A stretch of 64,000 nucleotides of DNA from Haliscomenobacter sp040401995 (GTDB taxonomy: Bacteria > Bacteroidota > Bacteroidia > Chitinophagales > Saprospiraceae): assembly GCA_040401995.1 (NCBI GenBank), contig JBBANM010000002.1:62001-126000 (forward strand), in the 5' to 3' direction. This document shows, piece by piece, positions 48,856 to 57,223 of the stretch. Position 1 is the first letter of the stretch, and every line of letters starts with the position of its first letter. Under the pieces are notes generated by a model. That model saw nothing but the letters and a program-made list of their open reading frames with translations. It was not told the origin of the DNA and did not search any database. Made by a program: the position numbers and the translations under genes.

Positions 48856-51402
48856 ATGAAACAAGTTCTGCTCCTCCTTTTTTTCTATTCTATTTGCACT
48901 TTGGCGGCGGGCCAAAATACTGCCCAACTCGACACCATTAAGAAACAACGGCTACAAGAAGTAGTCATTTCTGCATCTCGCGTTGCCGAAAATATTTTGA
49001 AATCGCCAGTAAGCATCGAAAAAATTCGAGAACGAGAACTGCGGAATTCTCCTCAACCTTCTTTTTTTGATGCCCTTGAAAATGTTAAAGGCGTGCACCT
49101 GATTGTGCCAAGCATGGGATTCAAGGTGCTCAATACTCGCGGTTTTGCGAATACCACCAATGTGCGTTTCGCCCAATTGGTGGATGGCGTCGACAATCAA
49201 GCTCCCCACATCGGCGCACCAATTGCCAATACCTTGGGGCCGTCGGATCTCGACATTCAAAGTGTAGAAATATTGCCTGGGGTGGCATCGGCACTCTATG
49301 GCATGAACGCCATCAATGGGTTGGCTAATTTTCAAACCAAAAGCCCTTTTGAATACCAAGGTGCCTCAGTACGACAAAATACTGGAGTGAACCATGTAGG
49401 AGAAACGGGTCAATCTACCCATTTATTTAGCGAAACTTCTTTTCGTTATGCCCAAGTTTTGAGTGAAAAATGGGCTTATAAAATCAATGCTACCTATGCT
49501 AGCGGTTATGATTGGGTAGCCAATAACAGAACGGATCTGGGCGCCAACTTAAATTCCAGTACGGGTTTGTTGGGCGCCAGCAATCCTGCTTATGACCCGG
49601 TAAGCGGATATGGAAATGAGTCTTCTAACCGGAGAACGGTAACGCTGGCGGGAAAAAACATCATAGTAGCACGTACCGGCTATTACGAAAAAGAATTGGC
49701 CAACTATCAATTGAAAAACTTCAAAGCTTCCGGCGCTGTCCATTTCCGCCCCACTCAAAACCAAGAACTAATTTATACCTATCGGTTTGCTGATTTGGAC
49801 GGCATCTATCAGCGTTCTAACCGCTTTCAAACCAAAGGATACTTATTGCAACAACATGCCTTGAGTTGGAAATCGCCAGTGCTGCGTGTCAATGCCTATT
49901 GGACCAATGAGAACACGGGGCAGTCTTTTAACCTCCGTTCCATGGGGGAAAACATTGACCGCGCTTTCAAAAGCGACAACCAATGGTATGCCGATTTTAC
50001 TAAGCGGTTTAACCAAGCGAGTCGCAGCAACACCTTGCCTGATGCCTTACAAAGGGCGCGTATATTTGCCGATAGTATAAGACCATCACCGGGAACAGCT
50101 CGATTTGATTCGTTGATAACAAAATTGGGCAGTATCAATAACTGGGATATTGGCGCCGCTTTGCGGGTGCGCGCCTCGCTGGTACATGCGGAAGGTATTT
50201 TTGACCTAGGGCAAGCGCTTTTTCCCAATTTAAAAAAGATAGCTGGGGTGGAATGGTTGCTAGGATTTGATCACCGATTATACATCATTGTACCTGATGG
50301 CAATTATTTTATCAATCCGGTTGAAAGTGGCCGCAATTTGGTGTACAGCAAAACAGGGGGATTTGTACAAGTGACCAAAACTCTTTTACACGAGCGACTG
50401 AAACTGGGCACTACTTTGCGTGCCGACAAAGCGGATTATTTTACCACGCGATACAATCCACGTTTTACGGCAGTGTATTCGCCTAACGATTACCAGCACT
50501 TGCGCTTATCTTACCAGAGCGGGTATCGATTCCCGAGTATTTTTGAAGGGTTTTCCAACATCAACAGTGGTGGTGTAAAAAGGGTAGGCGGGCTGCCGGT
50601 CATGTCGAATGGCATTTTTGAAAACTCCTACCTCCGGAAATCGGTGGATGATTTTCAGGCGGCGGTAACCAATGGTGTAAACAAATTTGGTGTGCCCAAA
50701 CGCGACAGCTTAATCAAAGCCAATGTGGGTATTCTGAAGCGCAGCCCTTATACTTACCTTAGGCCAGAGTACATCCGCTCCCTTGAATTTGGCTACAAAG
50801 GGCTGTTTTTCAAAAATCGATTGTTGTTGGATGTTGATTTTTATTACAACCGCTACCGCGATTTTATGGCGCAAGTGGAGACCACCATTCCGCTCCGCAA
50901 TAACCCCGACTCGCTGGGTTACTACATGAACGATCGGAGCAAACAAGCCCGCTATCGACTTTGGACCAATTCGCAAACCGAAGTCTTTAATTATGGTTTT
51001 GGCGCCAATGTGCAATACAATTTTGCCAACGAGCTTAGCCTAAGAACGAACATCTCTTACGCCAAACTGGATCGGAAGACAACCAATGACGGGCTCGAAG
51101 ACGGATTTAATACGCCGCGCTGGATCGTAAATGCCGCTATTTCCCATCCCAATGTATGGAGAAACGTAGGTTTTAGCTTGGGCGGTAAGTGGCAAAGCTC
51201 TTATTCCTACCTGTCTTTTTTGGTAAATGGCACGGTACCTTCCTTTTCATCAATCGATGGGTTTTTAAGTTATCGAATACCGAATTGGAAAGTCAATGCA
51301 AAATTGGGAGGCACCAATCTGCTCAATCGCTATTATTACTCCATCTTGGGTGGTCCGCAAATTGGCGGGTACTATTATTTGACCTTGACATATGGGTTGT
51401 AA
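48856..51402 (+). CDS. TonB-dependent outer-membrane receptor, predicted ModE target
   Basis: This 848-residue receptor has a signal peptide (MKQVLLLLFFYSICTLAAGQ), a TonB-box-like QEVVISASR, a plug (SIEKIRERELRNSPQPSFFDALENVKGVHL, LNTRGFANTTNVRFAQLVDGVDNQ, VEILPGVASALYGMNAINGLANF) and a 22-strand barrel ending GGYYYLTLTYGL. It lacks the carboxypeptidase-like N-terminal extension and has no SusD partner, which argues against glycan uptake. Position directly behind a ModE regulator and a Mo-box-like palindrome suggests transport of molybdate, tungstate or a chelated form; the receptor sequence alone does not show the substrate. Confidence 0.85.
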   Translation: MKQVLLLLFFYSICTLAAGQNTAQLDTIKKQRLQEVVISASRVAENILKSPVSIEKIRERELRNSPQPSFFDALENVKGVHLIVPSMGFKVLNTRGFANTTNVRFAQLVDGVDNQAPHIGAPIANTLGPSDLDIQSVEILPGVASALYGMNAINGLANFQTKSPFEYQGASVRQNTGVNHVGETGQSTHLFSETSFRYAQVLSEKWAYKINATYASGYDWVANNRTDLGANLNSSTGLLGASNPAYDPVSGYGNESSNRRTVTLAGKNIIVARTGYYEKELANYQLKNFKASGAVHFRPTQNQELIYTYRFADLDGIYQRSNRFQTKGYLLQQHALSWKSPVLRVNAYWTNENTGQSFNLRSMGENIDRAFKSDNQWYADFTKRFNQASRSNTLPDALQRARIFADSIRPSPGTARFDSLITKLGSINNWDIGAALRVRASLVHAEGIFDLGQALFPNLKKIAGVEWLLGFDHRLYIIVPDGNYFINPVESGRNLVYSKTGGFVQVTKTLLHERLKLGTTLRADKADYFTTRYNPRFTAVYSPNDYQHLRLSYQSGYRFPSIFEGFSNINSGGVKRVGGLPVMSNGIFENSYLRKSVDDFQAAVTNGVNKFGVPKRDSLIKANVGILKRSPYTYLRPEYIRSLEFGYKGLFFKNRLLLDVDFYYNRYRDFMAQVETTIPLRNNPDSLGYYMNDRSKQARYRLWTNSQTEVFNYGFGANVQYNFANELSLRTNISYAKLDRKTTNDGLEDGFNTPRWIVNAAISHPNVWRNVGFSLGGKWQSSYSYLSFLVNGTVPSFSSIDGFLSYRIPNWKVNAKLGGTNLLNRYYYSILGGPQIGGYYYLTLTYGL

Positions 51403-51453
51403 ATAATGGGACAAAAAAGAAGTAAATCATTCCAGTTTGCAGCGGAATGAAAA

Positions 51454-51497
51454 AGAGCAGACGAACCCGCGTAGGATTGTCTGCTCTAATTTTTTTT
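51454..51497. terminator. Intrinsic terminator after the TonB receptor gene
   Basis: A 9-bp stem AGAGCAGAC (51454-51462) / GTCTGCTCT (51479-51487) with a 16-nt loop is followed by AATTTTTTTTT. A weaker CATTCC/GGAATG hairpin precedes it at 51428-51449. It also lies just downstream of the convergent rng stop. Confidence 0.8.
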
Positions 51498-51512
51498 TGA
51501 ACCTGTTGTAGA

Positions 51513-53087
51513 TTAAACCGCGTTCAGACGAATTTCGTCATCGTGTTCATCAAAAAACGTATACTTTGTAAGGTGGTAATCGGGATCTGAGTCTACGTTG
51601 ACCCAACGATACTGTTTACGGTACCATTGCCATTGAATGCTCCTTAGGAAACCGTCTTTTTTAAGAAAGGCAGCCACATAAGGGTGTACCATTAATTTGA
51701 CCTTGGCTTTTGGGTGCGATTGTTGAATGAAATTAAGATCCCTTTCGATATCGCTCACCAAAAGGATCGAGGCATTGATGGTACCCGTACCGCCGCAAGT
51801 AGGGCAGATTTCGGTGGTATCGATTTTCACTTCAGGTCTTACCCGTTGTCGGGTAATCTGCATCAAACCAAATTTGCTAAGCGGCAAAACGGTATGTTGT
51901 GCCCTATCCTTCTTCATTGCCTGGCGCATGGCGCGCAACACCTCTTTTTTGTGTTCGGCATTGCGCATGTCGATGAAGTCGATCACAATCAGCCCGCCAA
52001 TATCACGTAGCCGAAGTTGACGAGCAATTTCATCTGCAGCTTCCATATTGACGCGCATTACGGCCTCATCAGCATTGGTGCTCGACATTTTATGACCGCT
52101 GTTGACGTCGATGACGTGCATCGCTTCGGTGGAGTCAATCACCAGATAGGAACCGCTAGGCATGGAAGCCGTTTTCCCAAACGAAGATTTAATTTGTCGG
52201 GTGACGCCAAAGTGCTCAAATATCGACTTAGTGCCTTTATACAAATTTACAATGTTCACCTGATCAGGAGCGATGGTGGACAAGTAATTTTTGATGTTTT
52301 GGAAGAGCTCTTTTTCGTTGACCTGAATCTTGTTGAAGGAATCGCTCAGCAAATCGCGTAAAATACTGGACGTTTTGTCCAATTCACTCAGCAATTTAGC
52401 AGGTGCTTCTGCCTTGTGCATTTGGTTGAACATGCCTTCCCATTTGTCGAGCATATAAGACAGCTCTTCATGCAGATCGGCTACTTTTTTACCTTCGGCA
52501 GCGGTGCGCACAATGACGCCAAAATTCTTCGGTTTGATGCTTTCAATCAACACCTTGAGGCGTTTGCGCTCTTCGGCGTTGGCAATCTTTTTTGAAACAG
52601 CGATAACATCAGAAAACGGTGTGAGTACCAAATACCGGCCAGGAATAGTAAGTTCACAGCTCAAACGAGGTCCTTTGGTAGAGATGGGTTCTTTGAGTAC
52701 CTGCACCAATACATTTTGACCTTTTTTGAGTACCTGATCAATTTTACCATTTTTGTTGATTTCCGGCTCAATAACAAATCCGTCTAGGTTGGGGGCGTTA
52801 ATGGCTCCGCCAACAGCTCCATTGGTAAACTTGATGAGAGACCGGAGCTTTGGGCCAAGATCAGTATAATGCAAAAAAGCATCTTTCTTATGGCCAATGT
52901 CCACAAAAGCAGCGTTAAGCCCGGGCATCAAACGGCGAACTTTGCCCAAAAAAACATCGCCAACAGTAAAGTTGGTATTGGTTTTTTGATAGTGCAGTTC
53001 TACCAGTTTGGAATCTTCCAATAAGGCAATTTCTACTTCTGTGGGGGTAGAATTAATAATAAGTTCTTTTTCCACAGGACACCACAT
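51513..53087 (-). CDS. rng: Ribonuclease G/E family endoribonuclease
   Basis: The 524-residue enzyme begins VEKELIINSTPTEVEIALLEDSKLVELH, followed by an S1 domain (NFTVGDVFLGKVRRLMPGLNAAFVDIGHKKDAFLHYTDL) and the catalytic region with SGSYLVIDSTEAMHVIDVNSG and GGLIVIDFIDMRNAEHKKEVL (Mg-binding Asp). The zinc-link CPTCGGTG is present near residue 430. Length fits RNase G rather than the longer RNase E. It processes rRNA and mRNA 5' ends. The ATG at 53087 is used; a GTG four codons later is a possible alternative. The long leader upstream is structured. Confidence 0.94.
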   Translation of the reverse strand: MWCPVEKELIINSTPTEVEIALLEDSKLVELHYQKTNTNFTVGDVFLGKVRRLMPGLNAAFVDIGHKKDAFLHYTDLGPKLRSLIKFTNGAVGGAINAPNLDGFVIEPEINKNGKIDQVLKKGQNVLVQVLKEPISTKGPRLSCELTIPGRYLVLTPFSDVIAVSKKIANAEERKRLKVLIESIKPKNFGVIVRTAAEGKKVADLHEELSYMLDKWEGMFNQMHKAEAPAKLLSELDKTSSILRDLLSDSFNKIQVNEKELFQNIKNYLSTIAPDQVNIVNLYKGTKSIFEHFGVTRQIKSSFGKTASMPSGSYLVIDSTEAMHVIDVNSGHKMSSTNADEAVMRVNMEAADEIARQLRLRDIGGLIVIDFIDMRNAEHKKEVLRAMRQAMKKDRAQHTVLPLSKFGLMQITRQRVRPEVKIDTTEICPTCGGTGTINASILLVSDIERDLNFIQQSHPKAKVKLMVHPYVAAFLKKDGFLRSIQWQWYRKQYRWVNVDSDPDYHLTKYTFFDEHDDEIRLNAV

Positions 53088-53377
53088 TTATAGGCGCTGG
53101 GATAAAAAAGAGGCCTGGACGTCTTTTTCGAAAATCAATGAATGGGGCGGATGCTCGTCCATAGATGAAGTTCCAAATAGACGCGAACGTTGCAGCTTGC
53201 AAGGTATGGGAATTGCTGTGTGTCCTAATAGGTAGATCAAATAAGAGAGCATCTTTTGGGAGAATAAACTGGGGAAAAAATTCTTTGGTTGAAAATGCGA
53301 TCTCTTTTATAGCTTAAAAATAGCTCTTACTTGAAAACCATCCGAGGAACGAGCGGGGCTTATCCTTGCTAATGCTG

Positions 53378-53512
53378 ACCGGATTTAAGTTTACATGCCA
53401 TTTGGAAACCATATGTCCAAAAGCGCAAGACCCAGCTTGGAGCGCTATCGTCGCCCCAAGCTGGGAAGATCCGGTGGGCGGAAAAACTGCCAACGGTGGT
53501 AAGTTACCATTG
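53378..53512 (-). promoter_or_regulatory. Structured RNA leader upstream of rng
   Basis: On either strand this 135-nt stretch folds well: a 7-bp closing stem (ACCGGAT 53378-53384 with ATCCGGT 53469-53475) encloses TTTGGA/TCCAAA (53401-53421) and a 10-bp CCCAGCTTGG/CCAAGCTGGG hairpin (53431-53465); a further hairpin CAACGGTGGTAA/TTACCATTG lies at 53491-53512. It sits in the 466-bp gap between the mS38-type gene and rng, so on the minus strand it would be part of the rng 5' leader. I do not recognise the RNA family. Overlapping frames of 67 and 124 codons have no family features. Confidence 0.4.
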
Positions 53513-53553
53513 TACATGCCTCTTTCCTTAGCCCAATGCCGCTTATTTAAAAA

Positions 53554-53649
53554 CTATCTGCTCTTCTTCTTATGGCGGTTCTTACGCAGTCTCTTCTTCC
53601 GCTTATGCGTCGCAATTTTATGTCTTTTGCGCTTCTTTCCACACGGCAT
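53554..53649 (-). CDS. 31-residue COX24/AURKAIP1-type (mS38-like) small ribosomal protein
   Basis: The minus-strand frame starts at 53649 and encodes MPCGKKRKRHKIATHKRKKR followed by LRKNRHKKKSR. This very basic sequence matches the short COX24/AURKAIP1-domain proteins found throughout Bacteroidota, related to the mitochondrial small-subunit protein mS38. It should bind rRNA in the 30S subunit. The frame is too short for usual gene finders. It lies 120 nt downstream of the TPR gene and upstream of rng, in a run with HU and the TPR lipoprotein. Confidence 0.85.
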   Translation of the reverse strand: MPCGKKRKRHKIATHKRKKRLRKNRHKKKSR

Positions 53650-53769
53650 AGTCCGATTACTTTTAAATGTTAAACCATTTTATTTCCAAGCCACTTGCTT
53701 AACGGATGAAGGAAACGACTATCGTAAAATAGCCAAATGATTCATCTGCCAGTGATTGGCTATTGTTCC

Positions 53770-54558
53770 TTATTGTTGAGCAGCGGCACAGCGCTGTTCA
53801 TAACTTTTTGCTTTGTCCATTTGCCCTAGTCCAGCATAGGCTTGACCAAGCATACAAATGGCTGGCATGAGCGATGGATCAAGGGTTAAGGCTCTTTCCA
53901 AACGTTCTACCGCTTTGTCGAACTGATTGGTACGAATCGCCAAACGACCTAAATTCATTAGAATATTAGGATTGTCGGGGTTTGCGCGATTCAGATCCAA
54001 GATCATCAAAATGCCCTTCATGGGGTTATCCACAGGAGGGTTGTCGGTATACAAAAGCGCCAAATTCAATTTGTACCCAATTTCTTTAGGGTTGATCGAA
54101 ATGGCATTTTCGAAAGCTTTGACCGCCCGCCCAGTGGCATAGTCGCGTACGCGTTGGTTTCGCCCACTTTGTACGGCAATCGCGTATGTCGTTCCAGTGA
54201 TCGACCAGCTTTCCTCCGTGTTCAACAGTTCAGCTACTTCTTCAGCGTAATGACCAGCTATCGCAGGACGATCAAATTGAAACCATTGACCAGACAATTG
54301 CTTTAGTTTGGATACCTTACCAGTATCTGTTGGTTGAGCGGCAAGCTCGTCTTCTATAGCAGAAATCAAGGCCAACTGGCTAGGCTTAAGGCTGTCTTTG
54401 GCTTCAGTTAATAGGACATTGATATCCGTTGCTTCAGTGACCAAAGATCTGGATTTCTCCACATCTTTTATTTTCTGAGGCTTGGTATCACATCCAATGT
54501 ACATCACCAGCAACAACAACACTGCAGCACCAACAGTTGCAATTTGCGACTTAGTCAT
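53770..54558 (-). CDS. Tetratricopeptide-repeat lipoprotein
   Basis: The 262-residue protein starts MTKSQIATVGAAVLLLLVMYIGCDTKPQ, a signal with a YIGC lipobox or a membrane anchor. TPR units occur at about residues 130-260, for example FENAISINPKEIGYKLNLALLY, PNILMNLGRLAIRTNQFDKAVERLERALTLDP and AICMLGQAYAGLGQMDKAKSYEQ. It probably acts as a scaffold at the periplasmic face; partners are unknown. It follows the HU gene by 12 nt and is cotranscribed with it, a pairing often seen in this phylum near rng. Confidence 0.85.
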   Translation of the reverse strand: MTKSQIATVGAAVLLLLVMYIGCDTKPQKIKDVEKSRSLVTEATDINVLLTEAKDSLKPSQLALISAIEDELAAQPTDTGKVSKLKQLSGQWFQFDRPAIAGHYAEEVAELLNTEESWSITGTTYAIAVQSGRNQRVRDYATGRAVKAFENAISINPKEIGYKLNLALLYTDNPPVDNPMKGILMILDLNRANPDNPNILMNLGRLAIRTNQFDKAVERLERALTLDPSLMPAICMLGQAYAGLGQMDKAKSYEQRCAAAQQ

Positions 54559-54570
54559 GAGTGATGATGA

Positions 54571-54897
54571 TTAATCCTCGTCTTCGTCTTCGTCCGAACT
54601 GTCTTTTGGCAACGAGCTTACTTTGCTTTTTACCTGTTCCACAAACACTTTAGCCGGCTTAAAAGATGGGATAAAATGCTCTGGAATTTCAATGGCTACA
54701 TTTTTCTTGATGTGGCGGCCAATTTTTTTAGCCCGGCGTTTGATTACAAAACTGCCGAATCCACGAATGTAAACATTCTCGCCGTCTGCCAAAGAACCCT
54801 TTACTTCTTTGAAAAAGGTTTCTAGTGTAACCAGTACGTCGACCTTGGGCACTCCCGTCTTTTCAGATATTGCTGCAACAAGATCAGCTTTTCTCAT
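54571..54897 (-). CDS. HU/IHF family DNA-binding protein with an acidic tail
   Basis: This 108-residue protein has the HU fold: MRKADLVAAISEKTGVPKVDVLVTLETFFKEVKGSLADGENVYIRGFGSFVIKRR, followed by a beta-arm that replaces the usual NPRTG with NVAIEIPEHFIPSFKPAK. The C-terminus ends in an extra acidic run, SSDEDEDED, not present in standard HU. It binds and bends DNA as a dimer in the nucleoid. It is the first gene of the minus-strand run HU, TPR lipoprotein, mS38-like protein, rng. Confidence 0.93.
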   Translation of the reverse strand: MRKADLVAAISEKTGVPKVDVLVTLETFFKEVKGSLADGENVYIRGFGSFVIKRRAKKIGRHIKKNVAIEIPEHFIPSFKPAKVFVEQVKSKVSSLPKDSSDEDEDED

Positions 54898-55286
54898 TGG
54901 TATATACTTGGTTTATAATAAGTTATGAATAATGTCGCTATTTCGAAGCGAGTGGCAAATTTCGTAATTTTATTCATTAAACCGAAAAAAAAGACAAGTT
55001 TATTTCAACTCTTTGCATTAATTTTCAATTGATTAGAATGGGGTGGCAATGGCAGCAAAGCAGTTTTATTGATTTTTTAAAATAATGAATGGATTTTTTA
55101 AAATAATCAGAATTAAATTTTAAAAAAATACGGTTTTGCTTAATCAATTTACTTTTTCCATCACGAGCATAATTAAGTGTTTTTTAAATCCTTTGTCTAT
55201 CTTTGCAACTCAACATACACAAAAATCGCCGTAGTTAGAAGCTATTGGGTTTTTTGGATGCCATAAATCCGCAATACCAGCTTATT
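54898..55286. other. Divergent AT-rich intergenic region
   Basis: These 389 bp separate HU from yicC. The middle is strongly AT-rich. The only clear signal is the TATCTTTG box at 55198-55205 toward yicC; the HU promoter is not obvious. No gene or hairpin is seen. Confidence 0.5.
55198..55205 (+). promoter_or_regulatory. Predicted -7 box TATCTTTG for yicC-gmk-apaG
   Basis: This is a perfect TAnnTTTG match, about 80 nt before the yicC ATG at 55287. The -33 region is T-rich without a clear TTG. Confidence 0.5.
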
Positions 55287-56162
55287 ATGCTTTTATCCAT
55301 GACTGGTTATGGTAGGGGAACGACAACCTACCTCGATAAGACCATTGTTACAGAGATTCGTTCCTTGAATAGTAAATTTGCCGATTTGCGCATGAAAGTG
55401 CCGCAAAATTACCGAGAGAAAGAACACGAAATTCGTCGTATGATTTCCGAACGCTTAGAGCGGGGAAAGATAGATTTCAGTATCGACATCCAGTCCGTTG
55501 CCGGAGAAGAGGGATTCAGTCTCAACAAACCACTTTTTCGAAAATACCATCAAGAGCTAAGTCGATTGGCCAACGAACTGTCATTGAATGAAGGCGATTT
55601 GATGCAGTCGATCCTGCGCTTACCTAATGTAGTAGGTAGCAACAGCGATGTACTCAACAATGAGGAATGGTTGGTGGTGCAAAAGACCATTGAAGAGGCC
55701 GTAAAAAATTTCGATGCGTTCCGTTTGGTAGAGGGGGCATCGATCGAAAATGACATGCGGATGCGGATTGGCATCATCCAGGATAATCTTGAAAAAATTA
55801 AACCCTTTGAAGACGAACGCATCGTAAAGTTGCGTCATCGCTTGTTTCAAAACTTAGAGGAATACCTCGGGAAGGAAAAGATCGATGAAAACCGTTTTGA
55901 ACAGGAAATCATTTATTACCTGGAAAAAATGGATGTAACCGAAGAAAAGGTGCGCTTATCGCAGCATTGTCTGTTTTTCCTAGAAGAATTGGATCAGAAA
56001 CATACCCAGAAAGGACGAAAGCTAAGTTTTATCAGCCAAGAAATTGGTCGGGAAATCAATACCCTCGGCGCCAAAGCTTATTCTCCCGATATTCAGCGCT
56101 TGGTAGTAGCTATGAAAGACGAGTTGGAAAAAATAAAAGAACAAGTAGCAAATTCTTTGTAA
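55287..56162 (+). CDS. YicC family endoribonuclease-type protein
   Basis: This 291-residue protein starts MLLSMTGYGRGTTTYLDKTIVTEIRSLNSKFADLRMKVP, the usual YicC opening, and ends with the DUF1732 block FEQEIIYYLEKMDVTEEKVRLSQHCLFFLEEL...GRKLSFISQEIGREINTLGAKAYSPDIQRLVVAMKDELEKIKEQVANSL. YicC proteins have been linked to RNA turnover as endoribonucleases. I take ATG 55287; a TTG at 55245 adds 14 unconserved residues. gmk follows after 6 nt, the conserved yicC-gmk order. Confidence 0.93.
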   Translation: MLLSMTGYGRGTTTYLDKTIVTEIRSLNSKFADLRMKVPQNYREKEHEIRRMISERLERGKIDFSIDIQSVAGEEGFSLNKPLFRKYHQELSRLANELSLNEGDLMQSILRLPNVVGSNSDVLNNEEWLVVQKTIEEAVKNFDAFRLVEGASIENDMRMRIGIIQDNLEKIKPFEDERIVKLRHRLFQNLEEYLGKEKIDENRFEQEIIYYLEKMDVTEEKVRLSQHCLFFLEELDQKHTQKGRKLSFISQEIGREINTLGAKAYSPDIQRLVVAMKDELEKIKEQVANSL

Positions 56163-56168
56163 TTTTTC

Positions 56169-56747
56169 ATGAGTAAACTAGTAATTGTCACCGCACCTTC
56201 TGGGGCAGGCAAAACCACCATCGTTCGCCATCTGTTGTCGACGTTTGATAATTTAGTTTTTTCAGTATCTGCTACCACGCGTTCCAAACGCGATTATGAA
56301 GTGGATGGAAAAGATTACTACTTTATCAGTCAAGCCGATTTCCGGGCGCACATAGTCGCTGGCGATTTTTTAGAATGGGAGGAAGTATACGACAACCAAT
56401 TTTATGGGACGTTAAAAAGTGAGGTCTCAAGAATTTGGGATGCACAGCTGCACATTATTTTTGACATTGATGTAAAAGGCGCTTTGAACATCAAAAATGC
56501 TTACCCGCAGGATTCGCTGGCAATCTTTGTAAAACCCCCTTCACCCGAAGTACTGTTTCAGCGGTTGATAGGTCGCCAAACCGAAAACGCCGAAAGTTTG
56601 AAAAAACGACTAGCGCGTGCGGAAGAGGAATTGGGTTATGAAAACAAATTTGACCATATTTTAGTTAATGATACACTTGAACATGCGCTGGAAGAATCAG
56701 AACGTGTCGTTAGGGAATTTTTAAATGCCACACCATGGAAACCTTAA
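56169..56747 (+). CDS. gmk: Guanylate kinase
   Basis: The 192-residue kinase phosphorylates GMP to GDP with ATP in the cytoplasm. The P-loop is VTAPSGAGKTTIVRHLL; the GMP-binding region shows SATTRSKRDYEVDGKDYYFIS and FLEWEEVYDNQFYGT; the lid region RLIGRQTENAESLKKRLARAEEEL follows. It overlaps apaG by 13 nt, so translation is probably coupled. Confidence 0.96.
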   Translation: MSKLVIVTAPSGAGKTTIVRHLLSTFDNLVFSVSATTRSKRDYEVDGKDYYFISQADFRAHIVAGDFLEWEEVYDNQFYGTLKSEVSRIWDAQLHIIFDIDVKGALNIKNAYPQDSLAIFVKPPSPEVLFQRLIGRQTENAESLKKRLARAEEELGYENKFDHILVNDTLEHALEESERVVREFLNATPWKP

Positions 56748-57121
56748 TCACCAATGGAATTAAGGTAAGTGTAGAAACTTTTTTTCAGAATGGCCATTCC
56801 AATCCTGCTGAAGATCGGTTTATCCACGCCTACCGAATTACCATCGAAAACTTGGGCTCGGACTCGGTGCAGTTGTTGCGGCGGCATTGGATCATCTTCG
56901 ACAGCAGCGGCGAGATTCGAGAGGTAGAAGGCGAAGGGGTTATTGGGCAGCAACCAATTTTAGAACCAAGCGGTGCTCACCAATATGTTTCCCTGTGTAA
57001 CCTGCAAACTACGATCGGAAAAATGCATGGATCTTATGAAATGCTCAATTTGAGCACCGGAAAAACTTTTGATGTAGAAATTCCGAAATTTGATCTCATT
57101 GCGCCCTTTGTATTGAACTAG
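56735..57121 (+). CDS. apaG: ApaG domain protein
   Basis: The 128-residue protein is a single ApaG (DUF525) domain, an immunoglobulin-like beta fold: FIHAYRITIENLGSDSVQLLRRHWIIFDSSGEIREVEGEGVIGQQPILEPSGAHQYVSLCNL followed by GSYEML. In enterobacteria apaG is linked to cation efflux phenotypes; its molecular role is unknown. The start lies inside the gmk 3' end (13-nt overlap). A strong terminator follows. Confidence 0.93.
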   Translation: METLITNGIKVSVETFFQNGHSNPAEDRFIHAYRITIENLGSDSVQLLRRHWIIFDSSGEIREVEGEGVIGQQPILEPSGAHQYVSLCNLQTTIGKMHGSYEMLNLSTGKTFDVEIPKFDLIAPFVLN

Positions 57122-57137
57122 AAATTCTCAACAAGCT

Positions 57138-57187
57138 CCAAATAAAAAACGGCTTATCCTTTGCGGGATAAGCCGTTTTTTATTTGG
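57138..57187. terminator. Bidirectional intrinsic terminator
   Basis: A perfect 22-bp stem (57138-57159 and 57166-57187) with core ACGGCTTATCC and a 6-nt loop, flanked by A6 and T6. It serves apaG and the convergent OmpA lipoprotein gene. Confidence 0.92.
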
Positions 57188-57223
57188 ATTCTCTTTATCG
57201 AATCAAGCAAATCGCTTTAGTGA

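Noticed and set aside
53431..53500. Possible cobalamin riboswitch or signal-recognition RNA
   Set aside because: Short pieces such as GGGAA and CCGGTG resemble conserved boxes, but the required order and partner motifs are absent on both strands.
53366..53740. 124-codon plus-strand frame, and a 67-codon minus-strand frame at 53314-53517, in the rng leader
   Set aside because: Neither shows domains or a typical start; both overlap strong RNA stems, and the first overlaps the mS38-like gene antisense.
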